A DNA stretch of 35,680 bases from an uncultured Oscillospiraceae bacterium (GCA_947631845.1 CANRMY010000025.1:1-35680), one strand, 5' to 3'. Numbered from the stretch's first letter, positions 16,426 through 24,322 are shown. A program made the numbers and translations. The notes: a model not told the origin generated them from the letters alone.

Positions 16426-17060
16426 GAGGCCGCCCCCTTTCCGCGAAGAATGGCTTTTTTAACGGTTTTCCCGGTGAACCGCACCGAGCCGGACACGGCT
16501 TTTCCCATGACCATGGCGGCAAACACGAAAACAAAGCCCAGCGCCGTGATCACCAGCCCGATCCCCGACAGCATCAGCCGTGGGGCCATGCTCGGATAGG
16601 GGACGATGAAGGCCGCAACGGCCATGGCGAGGCCGCTGGCGATCAGGGCCACGGCGGTGACCGCCAGGGCGAAGACGATGGAAAAGAGCGTGATCAGAAG
16701 GCTCAGTACCACGGCGACCCCGGCGATGAGCAGGGAGCCCCAGATGGGGCAGGTGAGCAGGAGAAAAAGGATCTTGAAGGCGCGGGTGCCGCCGCTCTCC
16801 GTCTCTTTTTTCTCCCGGGCCCGCTCCCGGGCGTCGTCCACCCGTGTCTTGACCACGGTGGAGAGGGGCAGATTCATCTCGATCTCCCGAACGATCTCGT
16901 CCAGGCTGCCCAGGGCCGCCACCGCCTCCGCCTCGGTCATGCCGTCCTCCATCCGGTCGGCAATGGCCTCCCGGTAGAAGTCCACGGTCTTTTTCACCTC
17001 GCCGTAGGGCAGATAGCCCAGCCGGTGGGTGAGGGCGGCAAGAAATTCATCCCTTGTCAC
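16422..17060 (-). CDS. HAAS domain (DUF1700) membrane protein
   Basis: A 212-residue protein with an N-terminal HAAS/DUF1700 helical domain (about 1-65), showing the typical YREAIADRMEDGMTEAEAVAALG segment, then a charged linker and three to four membrane helices between about 95 and 190. HAAS domains are thought to be signalling or binding modules in PadR-linked loci (family knowledge). The start is taken as GTG 17060, 4 bases after the upstream stop and preceded by GGGGGGTGA; TTG 17075 is the longer alternative and would overlap the upstream gene. It sits between two DUF4097 genes. Confidence 0.85.
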   Translation of the reverse strand: MTRDEFLAALTHRLGYLPYGEVKKTVDFYREAIADRMEDGMTEAEAVAALGSLDEIVREIEMNLPLSTVVKTRVDDARERAREKKETESGGTRAFKILFLLLTCPIWGSLLIAGVAVVLSLLITLFSIVFALAVTAVALIASGLAMAVAAFIVPYPSMAPRLMLSGIGLVITALGFVFVFAAMVMGKAVSGSVRFTGKTVKKAILRGKGAAS

Positions 17061-17064
17061 GCGC

Positions 17065-18147
17065 TCACCCCCCAAATTCCACGTCGATGTCCCCGGAGAG
17101 GGCCTTGATCCGTACCCGGTGGGGGCCGGTGAGGGCGTCGCCGCCGATGTGGACGTCGCCGCTGTTGCTGCGGGCCACCACGCTATAGAGGGACTCCGGG
17201 CCGGGGAGGGACAAATCTATATCGCCGCTGACAGTCTCCAGGCTCGCGTCGGGGCAGGGGACAGCCAGACTTACGCGGATGTCCCCGCTGACGGCGCCGG
17301 CGGTCAGCTTATTGGCCGGGGAAGCGTTCTCCACGTCCACGTCGCCGCTGGCCGATTTGGCGGTGAGAACGCCGCAGCGGATATCCGCCAGCTCCACGTC
17401 GCCGCTGGCGGAGGTGAGGGCAATCTCCGGGGCGGTGAGTCGCGCCGCGTCCACATCGCCGCTGGCGGAGGAGACGCTGAGACGGCCCTCCGCCTCCATG
17501 TCCCGCAGGTCCACGTCGCCGCTGGCCAGGGCGGCGGACAGGGAGGCCAGCCGTACCCGCTCCGCCGTCAGGTTCCCGGAGGCGGTGTTGACGCTGACGG
17601 CCACGGGGGCGGCGGCGGGGAGCAGGAGCTTCAGGGAGGCGTTCTCCGTGAAGAACCCAAAATCCGGCTTGCTGAGGGAAAATTTCATGCCGAAGATGTC
17701 AAAATGAAACTGCTCCGGCGGGGTGCTTTTCCGGCTGCGGCGGATGGTGACCACGCTCTCCCCGGTGATGTCATAGCGCCACCGGCCGCTGGCGGGGTAT
17801 TCCAGATGTACCTGCCCATCGGGCGAGGGGAGAAGATGTATGTCCAGGGAGGTGTCGAAGATCTCAAACCGGGTGGAGACCGCCGGATCAAAGTCGCGCC
17901 GGTCGGTGTCCCCCGAGGGGGCCTCCTCCGGGCGGCTTTTTGGCTCCTGCTCCCAGGCGTCCTTGACGCCCCGGATGATCTCGTCCAAATCGCCCAGGGC
18001 GGCTACGGCCTCCTCCTCGGTCATGCCGTCCTCCACCCGGTCGTCGATGGCCTGGTCGTAAAAGGCCACCACCCGGCGGATCTCGTCGGGATCCGCCTGA
18101 AACCGGAGGCCCTGACAGAGCTTATCTAAAAATTCTGCTTTATTCAT
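17065..18147 (-). CDS. HAAS-DUF4097 fusion protein
   Basis: A 360-residue protein joining an N-terminal HAAS domain (about 1-65, with YDQAIDDRVEDGMTEEEAVAALG) to a DUF4097 beta-strand repeat domain. Nine SGD or SGN repeats at 17-20 residue spacing run from about residue 190 to the end. Unlike its neighbour it shows no signal peptide or membrane helix, so it appears cytoplasmic and may dock on the membrane HAAS protein through its own HAAS domain (inference). ATG 18147 is preceded by GGAGGAACG and overlaps the PadR stop by 8 bases. A longer frame to 18198 has no support. Confidence 0.88.
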   Translation of the reverse strand: MNKAEFLDKLCQGLRFQADPDEIRRVVAFYDQAIDDRVEDGMTEEEAVAALGDLDEIIRGVKDAWEQEPKSRPEEAPSGDTDRRDFDPAVSTRFEIFDTSLDIHLLPSPDGQVHLEYPASGRWRYDITGESVVTIRRSRKSTPPEQFHFDIFGMKFSLSKPDFGFFTENASLKLLLPAAAPVAVSVNTASGNLTAERVRLASLSAALASGDVDLRDMEAEGRLSVSSASGDVDAARLTAPEIALTSASGDVELADIRCGVLTAKSASGDVDVENASPANKLTAGAVSGDIRVSLAVPCPDASLETVSGDIDLSLPGPESLYSVVARSNSGDVHIGGDALTGPHRVRIKALSGDIDVEFGG

Positions 18148-18481
18148 AGATCGTTCCTCCTTCTGATACGGTATGTGACGCGGAGCGGATGTAGTCATAG
18201 GCCCTGGTGACGTCCTCCCACTCGGTGAGGAATGAGGTGATCCGCCGGCGCCCTGCCGGGGTGATGGCGTAGTATTTTCGGAGCCTCCCGTTGTGCTCGC
18301 GGCTGGTCACCGTCAGCGCCCCGGAGCTCTCCAAGCGCTTTAAAATGGGGTACAGCGTCGATTCGCTCATGGCGATGTAGGGGGAGATGTCCTTGATGAT
18401 TTGATAGCCGTAGGACTCGCCCTCACACAGCGCCGTCAGGACGCAGACCTCTAAGATCCCGCGCCGTAACTGTGCGTCCAT
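18140..18481 (-). CDS. PadR family transcriptional regulator
   Basis: A 113-residue winged-helix regulator. The PadR pattern is clear: GILEVCVLTALCEGESYGYQI, then SESTLYPILKRLESSGAL, then a basic wing with KYYAITPAGRR. It is first in the operon with the HAAS and DUF4097 genes and probably represses its own promoter, whose -10 and spacer lie in a palindrome (18503-18523). Start choice: three ATGs are in frame (18499, 18487, 18481); ACCTCC on the + strand (18488-18493), i.e. GGAGGT, sits 6 bases before 18481. The ligand or stress that it senses is unknown; envelope stress is a common role for such loci. Confidence 0.93.
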   Translation of the reverse strand: MDAQLRRGILEVCVLTALCEGESYGYQIIKDISPYIAMSESTLYPILKRLESSGALTVTSREHNGRLRKYYAITPAGRRRITSFLTEWEDVTRAYDYIRSASHTVSEGGTIYE

Positions 18482-18502
18482 CTGCATACCTCCTTTCACA
18501 AA

Positions 18503-18523
18503 ATACTATACAACACATAGTAT
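18503..18523. promoter_or_regulatory. Probable PadR operator palindrome
   Basis: A perfect 7-7-7 inverted repeat, ATACTAT at 18503-18509 and ATAGTAT at 18517-18523, overlaps the -10 box and part of the spacer of the padR promoter. Size, symmetry and position suit a dimeric winged-helix repressor. Binding by this PadR is inference. Confidence 0.7.
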
Positions 18524-18533
18524 AACGTGTCAA
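18505..18533 (-). promoter_or_regulatory. Sigma-A promoter of the padR operon
   Basis: On the minus strand a perfect TTGACA -35 (18528-18533), a 17-base spacer and a TATAGT -10 (18505-18510) stand 24 bases before the padR start. This is the closest match to consensus in the window, as expected for a promoter held down by a repressor. Confidence 0.85.
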
Positions 18534-18601
18534 GGGGTATTGCGAAAGTTTCCGGGATTTTTTCCCGGCGGGAGGGACGGGGAGAAATTTAAAAAAACCT
18601 A

Positions 18602-18630
18602 TTTTCAAACAGGGAAATCTGTGCTATACT
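18602..18630 (+). promoter_or_regulatory. Candidate promoter of the lrp-aminotransferase-ispE operon
   Basis: TTTTCA (18602-18607), a 17-base spacer and TATACT (18625-18630) with a TGC extension just before the -10. It is divergent from the padR promoter, about 70 bases away. Confidence 0.6.
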
Positions 18631-18664
18631 GATGGTTAATTCGCCAAACAATGGAGGGTGACAT

Positions 18665-19144
18665 ATGAACGAGATCCTGAAGCTCCTGGAGGAGGACAGC
18701 CGCTACACGCCCGCCCAGATCGCGGCCATGACCGGCAAGGACGAGCAGTACGTCCGGGACACGGTGAAGCGGTGCGAGGAGGAGCATATCATCAACGGGT
18801 ACACCACCCTGGTGGACTGGGACAGAACCAGCGAGGAGGCGGTCACCGCCTTTATCGAGGTGAAGATCACCCCCCAGCGGGACGACGGCTACGAGCGCAT
18901 CGCCCGGCGCATCTACCAGTACGACGAGGTGGAGAGCCTGTATCTTATGAGCGGCAGCTTTGATTTTTCGGTCATCGTCACCGGCAAATCCCTGCGGGAG
19001 GTCTCCCGATTCGTGGCCGAGAAGCTGGCCCCCATCGAGGGCGTCACCGGCACCGCCACCCACTTCATCATGAAGCGCTACAAGGATAAGCACAGGGCTT
19101 TTTTGGTGGAGCCTGAGCAGGAGGAGCGGACGCTGTTTGTATGA
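18665..19144 (+). CDS. Lrp/AsnC family transcriptional regulator
   Basis: A 159-residue regulator with an N-terminal winged helix-turn-helix (about 1-50, including TPAQIAAMTGKDEQYVRDTVKR) and a C-terminal RAM ligand-binding domain (about 65-145). Such proteins sense amino acids and act as dimers or octamers. GGAGGG lies just before ATG 18665. Its stop overlaps the aminotransferase start (ATGA), so it probably controls amino-acid metabolism through that enzyme and its own promoter; the effector is not predictable. The acidic C-terminal tail is not part of the usual RAM core. Confidence 0.92.
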   Translation: MNEILKLLEEDSRYTPAQIAAMTGKDEQYVRDTVKRCEEEHIINGYTTLVDWDRTSEEAVTAFIEVKITPQRDDGYERIARRIYQYDEVESLYLMSGSFDFSVIVTGKSLREVSRFVAEKLAPIEGVTGTATHFIMKRYKDKHRAFLVEPEQEERTLFV

Positions 19145-20316
19145 TGGACTATGAAAAGCTCATGTCCGAAAACGTCCGTTCCCTTCAGCCCTCGGGCATA
19201 CGGAAGTTTTTCGACATTCTGGACAATATGAAGGACGCCATCTCCCTTGGCATCGGCGAGCCTGATTTTGTGACCCCCTGGCACATCCGGGAGGCCGGCG
19301 TCTACTCCCTGGAGCAGGGCTTTACCAAATACACCTCCAACGCGGGCCTCATCCGCCTGCGCGGGGCAGTGTCGGACTATTTAAAGCGCCGGTTCGATAT
19401 CGACTACGACCCCGCCCGGGTGTTCATCACCGTGGGCGGCTCCGAGGCCATCGACGTGTGCATTCGGGCCATGCTGGACCCCGGCGACGAGGTGATCATC
19501 CCGGTGCCCAGCTTCGTCTGCTACGGCCCGCTGGTGACCATGGCAAACGGCGTGCCCGTCTATGTGGAGACAAAGGCGGAGAATGAATTTAAGCTCACCG
19601 CCGATGAGCTGCGCGGCGCCATCACGCCCCGCACCAAGCTCCTGGTCCTGCCGTACCCCAACAACCCCACCGGGGCCATTATGGAGCGGGAGGATCTGGA
19701 GGCCATCGCGGAGGTCCTGCGGGGCACGGATATCATGGTGCTCTCCGACGAGATCTACGCGGAGCTGACCTACGGACAGCGCCACGTGTCCCCCTGCAAC
19801 ATCCCGGAGCTCTACGAGCGCACCCTGCTGGTCAACGGCTTTTCCAAGGCCTACGCCATGACCGGCTGGCGGCTGGGGTACGTCTGCGGCCCCGCGCCCA
19901 TTTTGAAGCAGATGCTGAAGATCCACCAGTACGGCATCATGTCCGCCCCCACCACCAGCCAGTACGCCGCCATCGAGGCTCTGCAGAGCGGCGACGGGGA
20001 TATCGAGATGATGCGGGAGAGCTACGACAGACGGCGGAAGCTGCTCTTAAAGGGCCTGAGGGATCTGGGGCTTTCATGCTTCGAGCCGCGCGGCGCCTTC
20101 TACATGTTCCCGAAGATCGACGGCTTCGGCCTCACCTCCGACGAATTCTGCACCAGGTTCCTCCAGGAGGAGAGGGTGGCCATCATCCCCGGCACGGCCT
20201 TCGGCCCGGGCGGGGAGGGGTATACCCGTATCTGCTACGCTTCCAGCGTGGCGAATATCGAGACGGCCCTGGAGCGCCTGGGCGACTTCCTCGACCGTTT
20301 GCGGGAAAAGCCATGA
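19141..20316 (+). CDS. Pyridoxal-phosphate-dependent class I/II aminotransferase
   Basis: A 391-residue fold-type I aminotransferase, probably aspartate- or aromatic-amino-acid-type. The PLP lysine is Lys236 in NGFSKAYAMTGWRLGY; the phosphate-site GGSEAID (about 99-105), YPNNPTGA (about 176-183) and SDEIYAEL (about 202-209) are typical. The product could be an MtnE, PatA or AspC-like enzyme; substrate is not decided by sequence. The start overlaps the Lrp stop (ATGA at 19141); ATG 19144 is a near alternative. The stop overlaps the ispE ATG in the same way, making a tightly coupled trio. Confidence 0.92.
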   Translation: MMDYEKLMSENVRSLQPSGIRKFFDILDNMKDAISLGIGEPDFVTPWHIREAGVYSLEQGFTKYTSNAGLIRLRGAVSDYLKRRFDIDYDPARVFITVGGSEAIDVCIRAMLDPGDEVIIPVPSFVCYGPLVTMANGVPVYVETKAENEFKLTADELRGAITPRTKLLVLPYPNNPTGAIMEREDLEAIAEVLRGTDIMVLSDEIYAELTYGQRHVSPCNIPELYERTLLVNGFSKAYAMTGWRLGYVCGPAPILKQMLKIHQYGIMSAPTTSQYAAIEALQSGDGDIEMMRESYDRRRKLLLKGLRDLGLSCFEPRGAFYMFPKIDGFGLTSDEFCTRFLQEERVAIIPGTAFGPGGEGYTRICYASSVANIETALERLGDFLDRLREKP

Positions 20317-21173
20317 ACAAGCTGACCCTGGACGCCTGCGCCAAGCTGAATCTGACCCTGGACGTGGGGGAGAAAAGACCGGACGGTTACCATAACATGG
20401 AGATGCTCATGCAGTCCGTGTCCCTCTACGATACAGTTGACATAACATTAACGACCGGAAAGGACATTGAAGTTATGTCAACTGACCCGAGCTTGCCGAC
20501 TGGTGTACATAATCTTGCCGGAAAAGCGGCAAAAGCCTTTCTGAGTTATGTTAACATAACCGATATCGGCATAGAAGTTTACATAACTAAGAGAATCCCC
20601 GACAGGGCCGGGCTGGCCGGAGGGAGCGCGGACGCGGCGGCGGTGATCCGGGGCCTGGACAGACTGCTGGATACGCGCCTTTCCGCGAGGGATCTTTCCT
20701 CTATTGCCCTCGCCGTTGGCTCCGATGTGCCCTTCTGCCTCTTTGGCGGCACGGCGCTTGCCCGCGGGCGGGGGGAGCTGCTCACGCCGCTGCCGGCTGT
20801 GCCGGACTGCGGCATCCTCATTGTGAAGCCGGACTTTTCCGTGTCCACCCCGGCGCTGTTCGCCGCCCTGGACGGTTGTCAGGTGAGGTTGCGGCCCGAT
20901 ACCCAGGGGGCCGTTGACGCGTTGTGCGCCGGGGATCTGAGCGCCCTGGCGGGGTATATGGTCAATGTCTTTGAGGAGGCCCTGCCGGAGGCGGAGCGGC
21001 GGACGGTGGTTGACATAAAGTCGGAACTTCTTTCCGACGGCGCGTTGGGGGCCTGCATGACGGGGACCGGTTCCGCTGTATTCGGGCTTTTCCCCACCCT
21101 TGCGGACGCTCAGAGGGCCGATCTCAGGCGTTTTGGCGAGACTTTTGCTGTTTCTCCCGTTAAAAGGCTTTGA
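20313..21173 (+). CDS. ispE: 4-diphosphocytidyl-2-C-methyl-D-erythritol kinase
   Basis: A 286-residue GHMP kinase that phosphorylates CDP-methylerythritol in the MEP isoprenoid pathway (EC 2.7.1.148). Visible features are AKLNLTLDVGEKRPDGYH at the N-terminus and the ATP-binding PDRAGLAGGSADAAAV glycine loop (about 95-110); length is normal. ATG 20313 overlaps the aminotransferase stop; a longer open frame from 20076 is only the shifted reading of that gene. Oddly, codons 40-92 are AT-richer than the flanks and use rare GTT-NAC-ATA runs, forming repeated GTTNACATAA motifs, although the encoded protein still reads as a normal family member. Confidence 0.95.
   Translation: MNKLTLDACAKLNLTLDVGEKRPDGYHNMEMLMQSVSLYDTVDITLTTGKDIEVMSTDPSLPTGVHNLAGKAAKAFLSYVNITDIGIEVYITKRIPDRAGLAGGSADAAAVIRGLDRLLDTRLSARDLSSIALAVGSDVPFCLFGGTALARGRGELLTPLPAVPDCGILIVKPDFSVSTPALFAALDGCQVRLRPDTQGAVDALCAGDLSALAGYMVNVFEEALPEAERRTVVDIKSELLSDGALGACMTGTGSAVFGLFPTLADAQRADLRRFGETFAVSPVKRL
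20435..20586. repeat. GTTNACATAA motif cluster inside ispE
   Basis: Inside the coding sequence the motif occurs at 20436-20445 (+), 20473-20482 (-), 20503-20512 (variant), 20550-20559 overlapping 20546-20555 in a perfect 16-bp palindrome (20545-20560), and 20577-20586. The first two form a 12-bp inverted repeat (20435-20446 with 20472-20483). Further copies follow at 21009-21018, 21876-21885, 21912-21921 and 21930-21939. I see no copies elsewhere in the window. Function unknown. Confidence 0.65.
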
Positions 21174-21192
21174 TCTGTGAATAAATCATAGT

Positions 21193-21240
21193 AAATCGGG
21201 CAATGATATGCACACGCGGCATACATAGCCCGATTTTTTT
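21193..21240 (+). terminator. Intrinsic terminator after ispE
   Basis: A 9-bp stem (21193-21201 with 21228-21236), a possible inner 5-bp pairing (21207-21211 with 21219-21223) and a run of seven T at the 3' end. It ends 24 bases before the spoIIR start, so spoIIR probably has a separate promoter or depends on read-through. Confidence 0.8.
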
Positions 21241-21264
21241 GAAAGGATTTTATTATCACAGACC

Positions 21265-21870
21265 ATGAAGCTGAAAACCTGGGAGATCGCGCTGATCTGC
21301 GCGTTTTTGACTGTATTTATGTGCGGATTTTCCGTCCAGAGGGAGGAGGCGGCGCTGTCCGGGAAGCTGGTGCGGCTCCATGTGGTGGCCAACTCCGATT
21401 CCGAGGCCGATCAGGCGCTGAAGCTGCGGGTCCGGGACGCGGTGCTGGAATATTTGCGGCCGCGTCTGGAGGGCGTGGAGGACGCGGAGGAGGCCCGCCG
21501 GATCCTTGACGGGAGCCTGGAGGGGATCGTGGAGGCCGCCGGGGCGGTGACGGACGGGGAGGGCGCCGGCTACGGCGTCACCGCGTCCCTCTGCCGTGAG
21601 AGTTTTCCCACCACCCAGTATGACAACTTCGCCCTGCCGGCGGGGGAATACCTGTCCCTGCGGGTGAAGCTGGGGGCCGCCGCCGGCCACAACTGGTGGT
21701 GCGTGGTGTTCCCGCCCATCTGCGACGCCGGCGTCATCGACACGGACACCGCCGACGCCATCGGCCTTTCCGGGAAGGAGGCGAAGCTCATCACCGCCGA
21801 CGGCCCGGGCTATGTGGTGAAGTTTCGCCTGATGGAGTGGATCGGATCGTTTCTCTCCCTGTTTCATTGA
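21265..21870 (+). CDS. spoIIR: Stage II sporulation protein R
   Basis: A 201-residue secreted signalling protein. In Bacillus and Clostridium, SpoIIR made in the forespore activates the SpoIIGA protease in the mother cell, which processes pro-sigma-E. The family core VRLHVVANSDSEADQ (about 36-50), LKLRVRDAVL, and the C-terminal NWWCVVFPPIC (about 148-158) are clear. An N-terminal hydrophobic segment (about 7-23) serves as export signal. The ribosome site is weak: AAAGGA at 21242 is about 17 bases before the ATG. No clear sigma-F promoter was recognised in the short AT-rich gap, where the ispE terminator lies. Its presence marks the organism as a likely endospore former. Confidence 0.95.
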   Translation: MKLKTWEIALICAFLTVFMCGFSVQREEAALSGKLVRLHVVANSDSEADQALKLRVRDAVLEYLRPRLEGVEDAEEARRILDGSLEGIVEAAGAVTDGEGAGYGVTASLCRESFPTTQYDNFALPAGEYLSLRVKLGAAAGHNWWCVVFPPICDAGVIDTDTADAIGLSGKEAKLITADGPGYVVKFRLMEWIGSFLSLFH

Positions 21871-21875
21871 CATGG

Positions 21876-21921
21876 GTTAACATAAAAAGCCCCGCCACAA
21901 GGCGGGGCTTTTTATGTTAAC
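21876..21921. terminator. Bidirectional intrinsic terminator between spoIIR and the LTA-synthase operon
   Basis: A 21-bp perfect stem (21876-21896 with 21901-21921), a 4-base loop, and A/T runs within the arms, placed between convergent genes. Its outer ends are GTTAACATAA motifs identical in type to those in ispE; one more copy follows at 21930-21939 across the end of the convergent gene. Confidence 0.93.
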
Positions 21922-21934
21922 TAAATGTCTTATG

Positions 21935-24322
21935 TCAACTAAAGAGCGCCTTATAATAGTCCTCGCTGATGATGAGCTTGGCGTATTTGATCTTTCCGCT
22001 GACCAGCTTCTTGACGCTGGAGACGTAGTCCTCGTCCACGGTGATGCCCTCGTTGGCGGTGAACTTGCCGGTGACGGCGTCGTAGACACCGGCGGCGGTG
22101 ATCCAGCTGTTGCCCTGCCCGTGGTTGTCGGCGAAGATGACCAGGGGCATGGAGCTGGAATATTTGTCCGGCTCGTAGTTAGTAGCGAAGATGTCCCGGC
22201 CGGAGTAGAGGCGGGAATCGTAGGGCAGGCCGAAGAGGTTGGCCAGGGTGGGCACCAGGTCGCAGGAGTAGCAGGGGGTGTCCACGGTGACGGGCTCCTG
22301 GATGGAGGGCGACCACATGATGAGGGTGGTCTTATAGCGGGAGATGTCCGTCTCCGTGTCCTTCACGCCCCGCAGCTCGTTAAAGTAGTCGTAATCTTCG
22401 GTGAGCATCCGGTAGGGGTAGTGGTCGGTGCTGAGGACGATCAGCGTGTCGTCGGCGATGCCGGCGCTCTCCAGCTTCTCCACCAGGTATTTCATCCCGG
22501 CCTCCAGCTCCAGGTTGGCGGCGATATACGCCTGGACAACGGGGGAGGCGTTGGGGTAGGCGGCCTCGGCGGCGGCCCGGTTCTTGCGGGACATATCGTT
22601 GTTGGCCCAGGTCCACACCGAGTGGGCGCTGACGGACATGTAGTAGGTGTGGAAGGGCGTGCCGGTCTTTAGATATTCGTCGATATATTTGTCCGCCGTG
22701 ACCTGCATCAGGGTCAGATCGGACTTGGGGAACTGGTCGATCTCGTCCTGGGGCCAGTCCAGCTTCTGGCCGTTCACGCCGCCGTCAAAGGTGTAGTAGT
22801 CGTAGCCGAAGTCCTTGAGGTACTCGTTGCGGCGGTAGAACTTGTACTTGTGGTTGTGGTAGGCGTTGACGTTGTAGCCGGCGTTGTTGAAGAGGTGCCC
22901 CAGCGTCAGGGGCATCTGGTTGCCGATGACGGCGTAGATGGTGTACTTGCCGCTTACCCAGTTGGGGATGACGCCGGTGAGATTGGCAAACTCGCCGCCG
23001 GCGGTGGACATGGTCCAGTCGGGCTGGTAGTAGTCGTTGAAGACGAAGCCCTCGTGGCTCAGCTTCCACAGGGTGGGCGTCAGCTCCGGGCTCATGACCG
23101 CGGTGGAGAAGGACTCCGCCGTGATGAAGATGAGGTTTTTCCCCTTGAAAAGGCCGGTGTATTCGTTCTGCCTGGAGGGAGTCAGAGAGCCGAAATACTC
23201 GTGCATCTGTTTCAGCGTCTTATTGGAGGCGGAGGCCGCCAGGGCGTCGAAGTCGATATCCAGGGTGTTATAGCCGTACTCCACGGGCTGGGGAGGCGCG
23301 GTGTCCTCCGTGGTGTCGCCGGTGTCGGTGGAGGTGTCCCCGCCGGTGTCGGGAGGCGTGGAATCAGGCGGATTTGTGTCCGGGGGCGTGGTGTCGTCCT
23401 CGATGTAGCCGCTCATATCCTCCTCGGGGGTGCCGAATACGGTGTATTGCAGCTCCAGCCGCACCGTGGTCAACAGGCCGAAGTCGGGGATGGCGTTGGT
23501 GACGGAGAATTCGTAGGTGTAGGCCGGCTTGGCGGCCCCGAAGGCGGAGAGGCCCCACCCGCCCAGCTGGAAAAGCACCGCCGCCGCCAGGACGGTGAGC
23601 CGGATGACCCAGGAGCACCCGCGCTTGTAGACGATCCGGCGGCGCATCAGGCAAAAGAGCGCCAGGGGGAGCAGGGAGAGCAGGATAAAGGGCAGGATCC
23701 TCACGATGGTGTCCAGCGTCTCGGCCTGGAAATCCCCGGCCACCTCGCCTCCCACGGAAAAAATGGTGGTGAGGCCGAAATAGATGGAGAAAAACAACCG
23801 GACGCCCCGCTCCACACAGGTGATGACGATGGTGAAGAAAAGGAGCAGAGCGCCTACAAGGCGGGAAATGCCCTTTTTGGGAATGATGTCCAGCAGGACA
23901 AAGGTCACCAGCCCCGCCGCCAGGGAGAAGAGCAGGATGCGCAAAAGAGCCACATCCCAGAAGGGGGTGAACTGGCAATCGAAGGCCCGCAGCAGAAGCT
24001 CCTCGTAGAGCACCGCCGCCGGAAAGAAGAAAATGGAAAAGAGCGGCCCCGTTTTGGGCATTTTCCGCCGGGTGCGGGGAGCGGCGCGCCTCGCGCCGTC
24101 CGGCTGTTGCCGGGGCGTCCCGGCGGCGGGCCGCTTCGGCTCGTATCCGTCGGAGAAGTCGGCGCGCGGCCCCGCCGTCCGGTGGGGCTCTGGGGCTCGG
24201 CCGGCCTTATCCGGCCGAGCCTGATCCCAGGCTTCCACGCGCGGGTGATAGGCCCTGGGGGGCGCGGGCCGCGTCTCCCGGGGAAGCTCCTCGAAAGCGT
24301 CTTCGTTTTGCTCGTCTTTCAT
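21935..24322 (-). CDS. LTA synthase family protein (membrane sulfatase-fold phosphotransferase), copy 1
   Basis: A 795-residue membrane protein expected to polymerise glycerol-phosphate or transfer phospho-groups outside the cell. Layout: basic, proline-rich disordered N-terminus (about 1-92), five to six membrane helices (about 93-262), a Thr/Pro/Asp-rich linker with DTGDTTED-like runs (about 310-345), then a sulfatase/LtaS domain. Visible active-site pieces are ITAESFS (metal Glu), STAGGEF (position of the LtaS catalytic Thr), SAHS (His) and STDHYPY (Asp-His). It is the last gene of a three-gene operon. ATG 24322 is preferred over GTG 24334 because AGGGGTGA lies just upstream. Substrate (LTA or another polymer) is unknown. 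Confidence 0.88.
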   Translation of the reverse strand: MKDEQNEDAFEELPRETRPAPPRAYHPRVEAWDQARPDKAGRAPEPHRTAGPRADFSDGYEPKRPAAGTPRQQPDGARRAAPRTRRKMPKTGPLFSIFFFPAAVLYEELLLRAFDCQFTPFWDVALLRILLFSLAAGLVTFVLLDIIPKKGISRLVGALLLFFTIVITCVERGVRLFFSIYFGLTTIFSVGGEVAGDFQAETLDTIVRILPFILLSLLPLALFCLMRRRIVYKRGCSWVIRLTVLAAAVLFQLGGWGLSAFGAAKPAYTYEFSVTNAIPDFGLLTTVRLELQYTVFGTPEEDMSGYIEDDTTPPDTNPPDSTPPDTGGDTSTDTGDTTEDTAPPQPVEYGYNTLDIDFDALAASASNKTLKQMHEYFGSLTPSRQNEYTGLFKGKNLIFITAESFSTAVMSPELTPTLWKLSHEGFVFNDYYQPDWTMSTAGGEFANLTGVIPNWVSGKYTIYAVIGNQMPLTLGHLFNNAGYNVNAYHNHKYKFYRRNEYLKDFGYDYYTFDGGVNGQKLDWPQDEIDQFPKSDLTLMQVTADKYIDEYLKTGTPFHTYYMSVSAHSVWTWANNDMSRKNRAAAEAAYPNASPVVQAYIAANLELEAGMKYLVEKLESAGIADDTLIVLSTDHYPYRMLTEDYDYFNELRGVKDTETDISRYKTTLIMWSPSIQEPVTVDTPCYSCDLVPTLANLFGLPYDSRLYSGRDIFATNYEPDKYSSSMPLVIFADNHGQGNSWITAAGVYDAVTGKFTANEGITVDEDYVSSVKKLVSGKIKYAKLIISEDYYKALFS

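Noticed and set aside
20076-20312. An N-terminal extension of ispE
   Set aside because: It is the frame-shifted reading of the aminotransferase 3' end; IspE homology starts at ATG 20313.
21174-21264. A sigma-F promoter before spoIIR
   Set aside because: Candidate GYATA and GGNNANANT matches are weak and wrongly spaced, and the segment is taken up by the ispE terminator.
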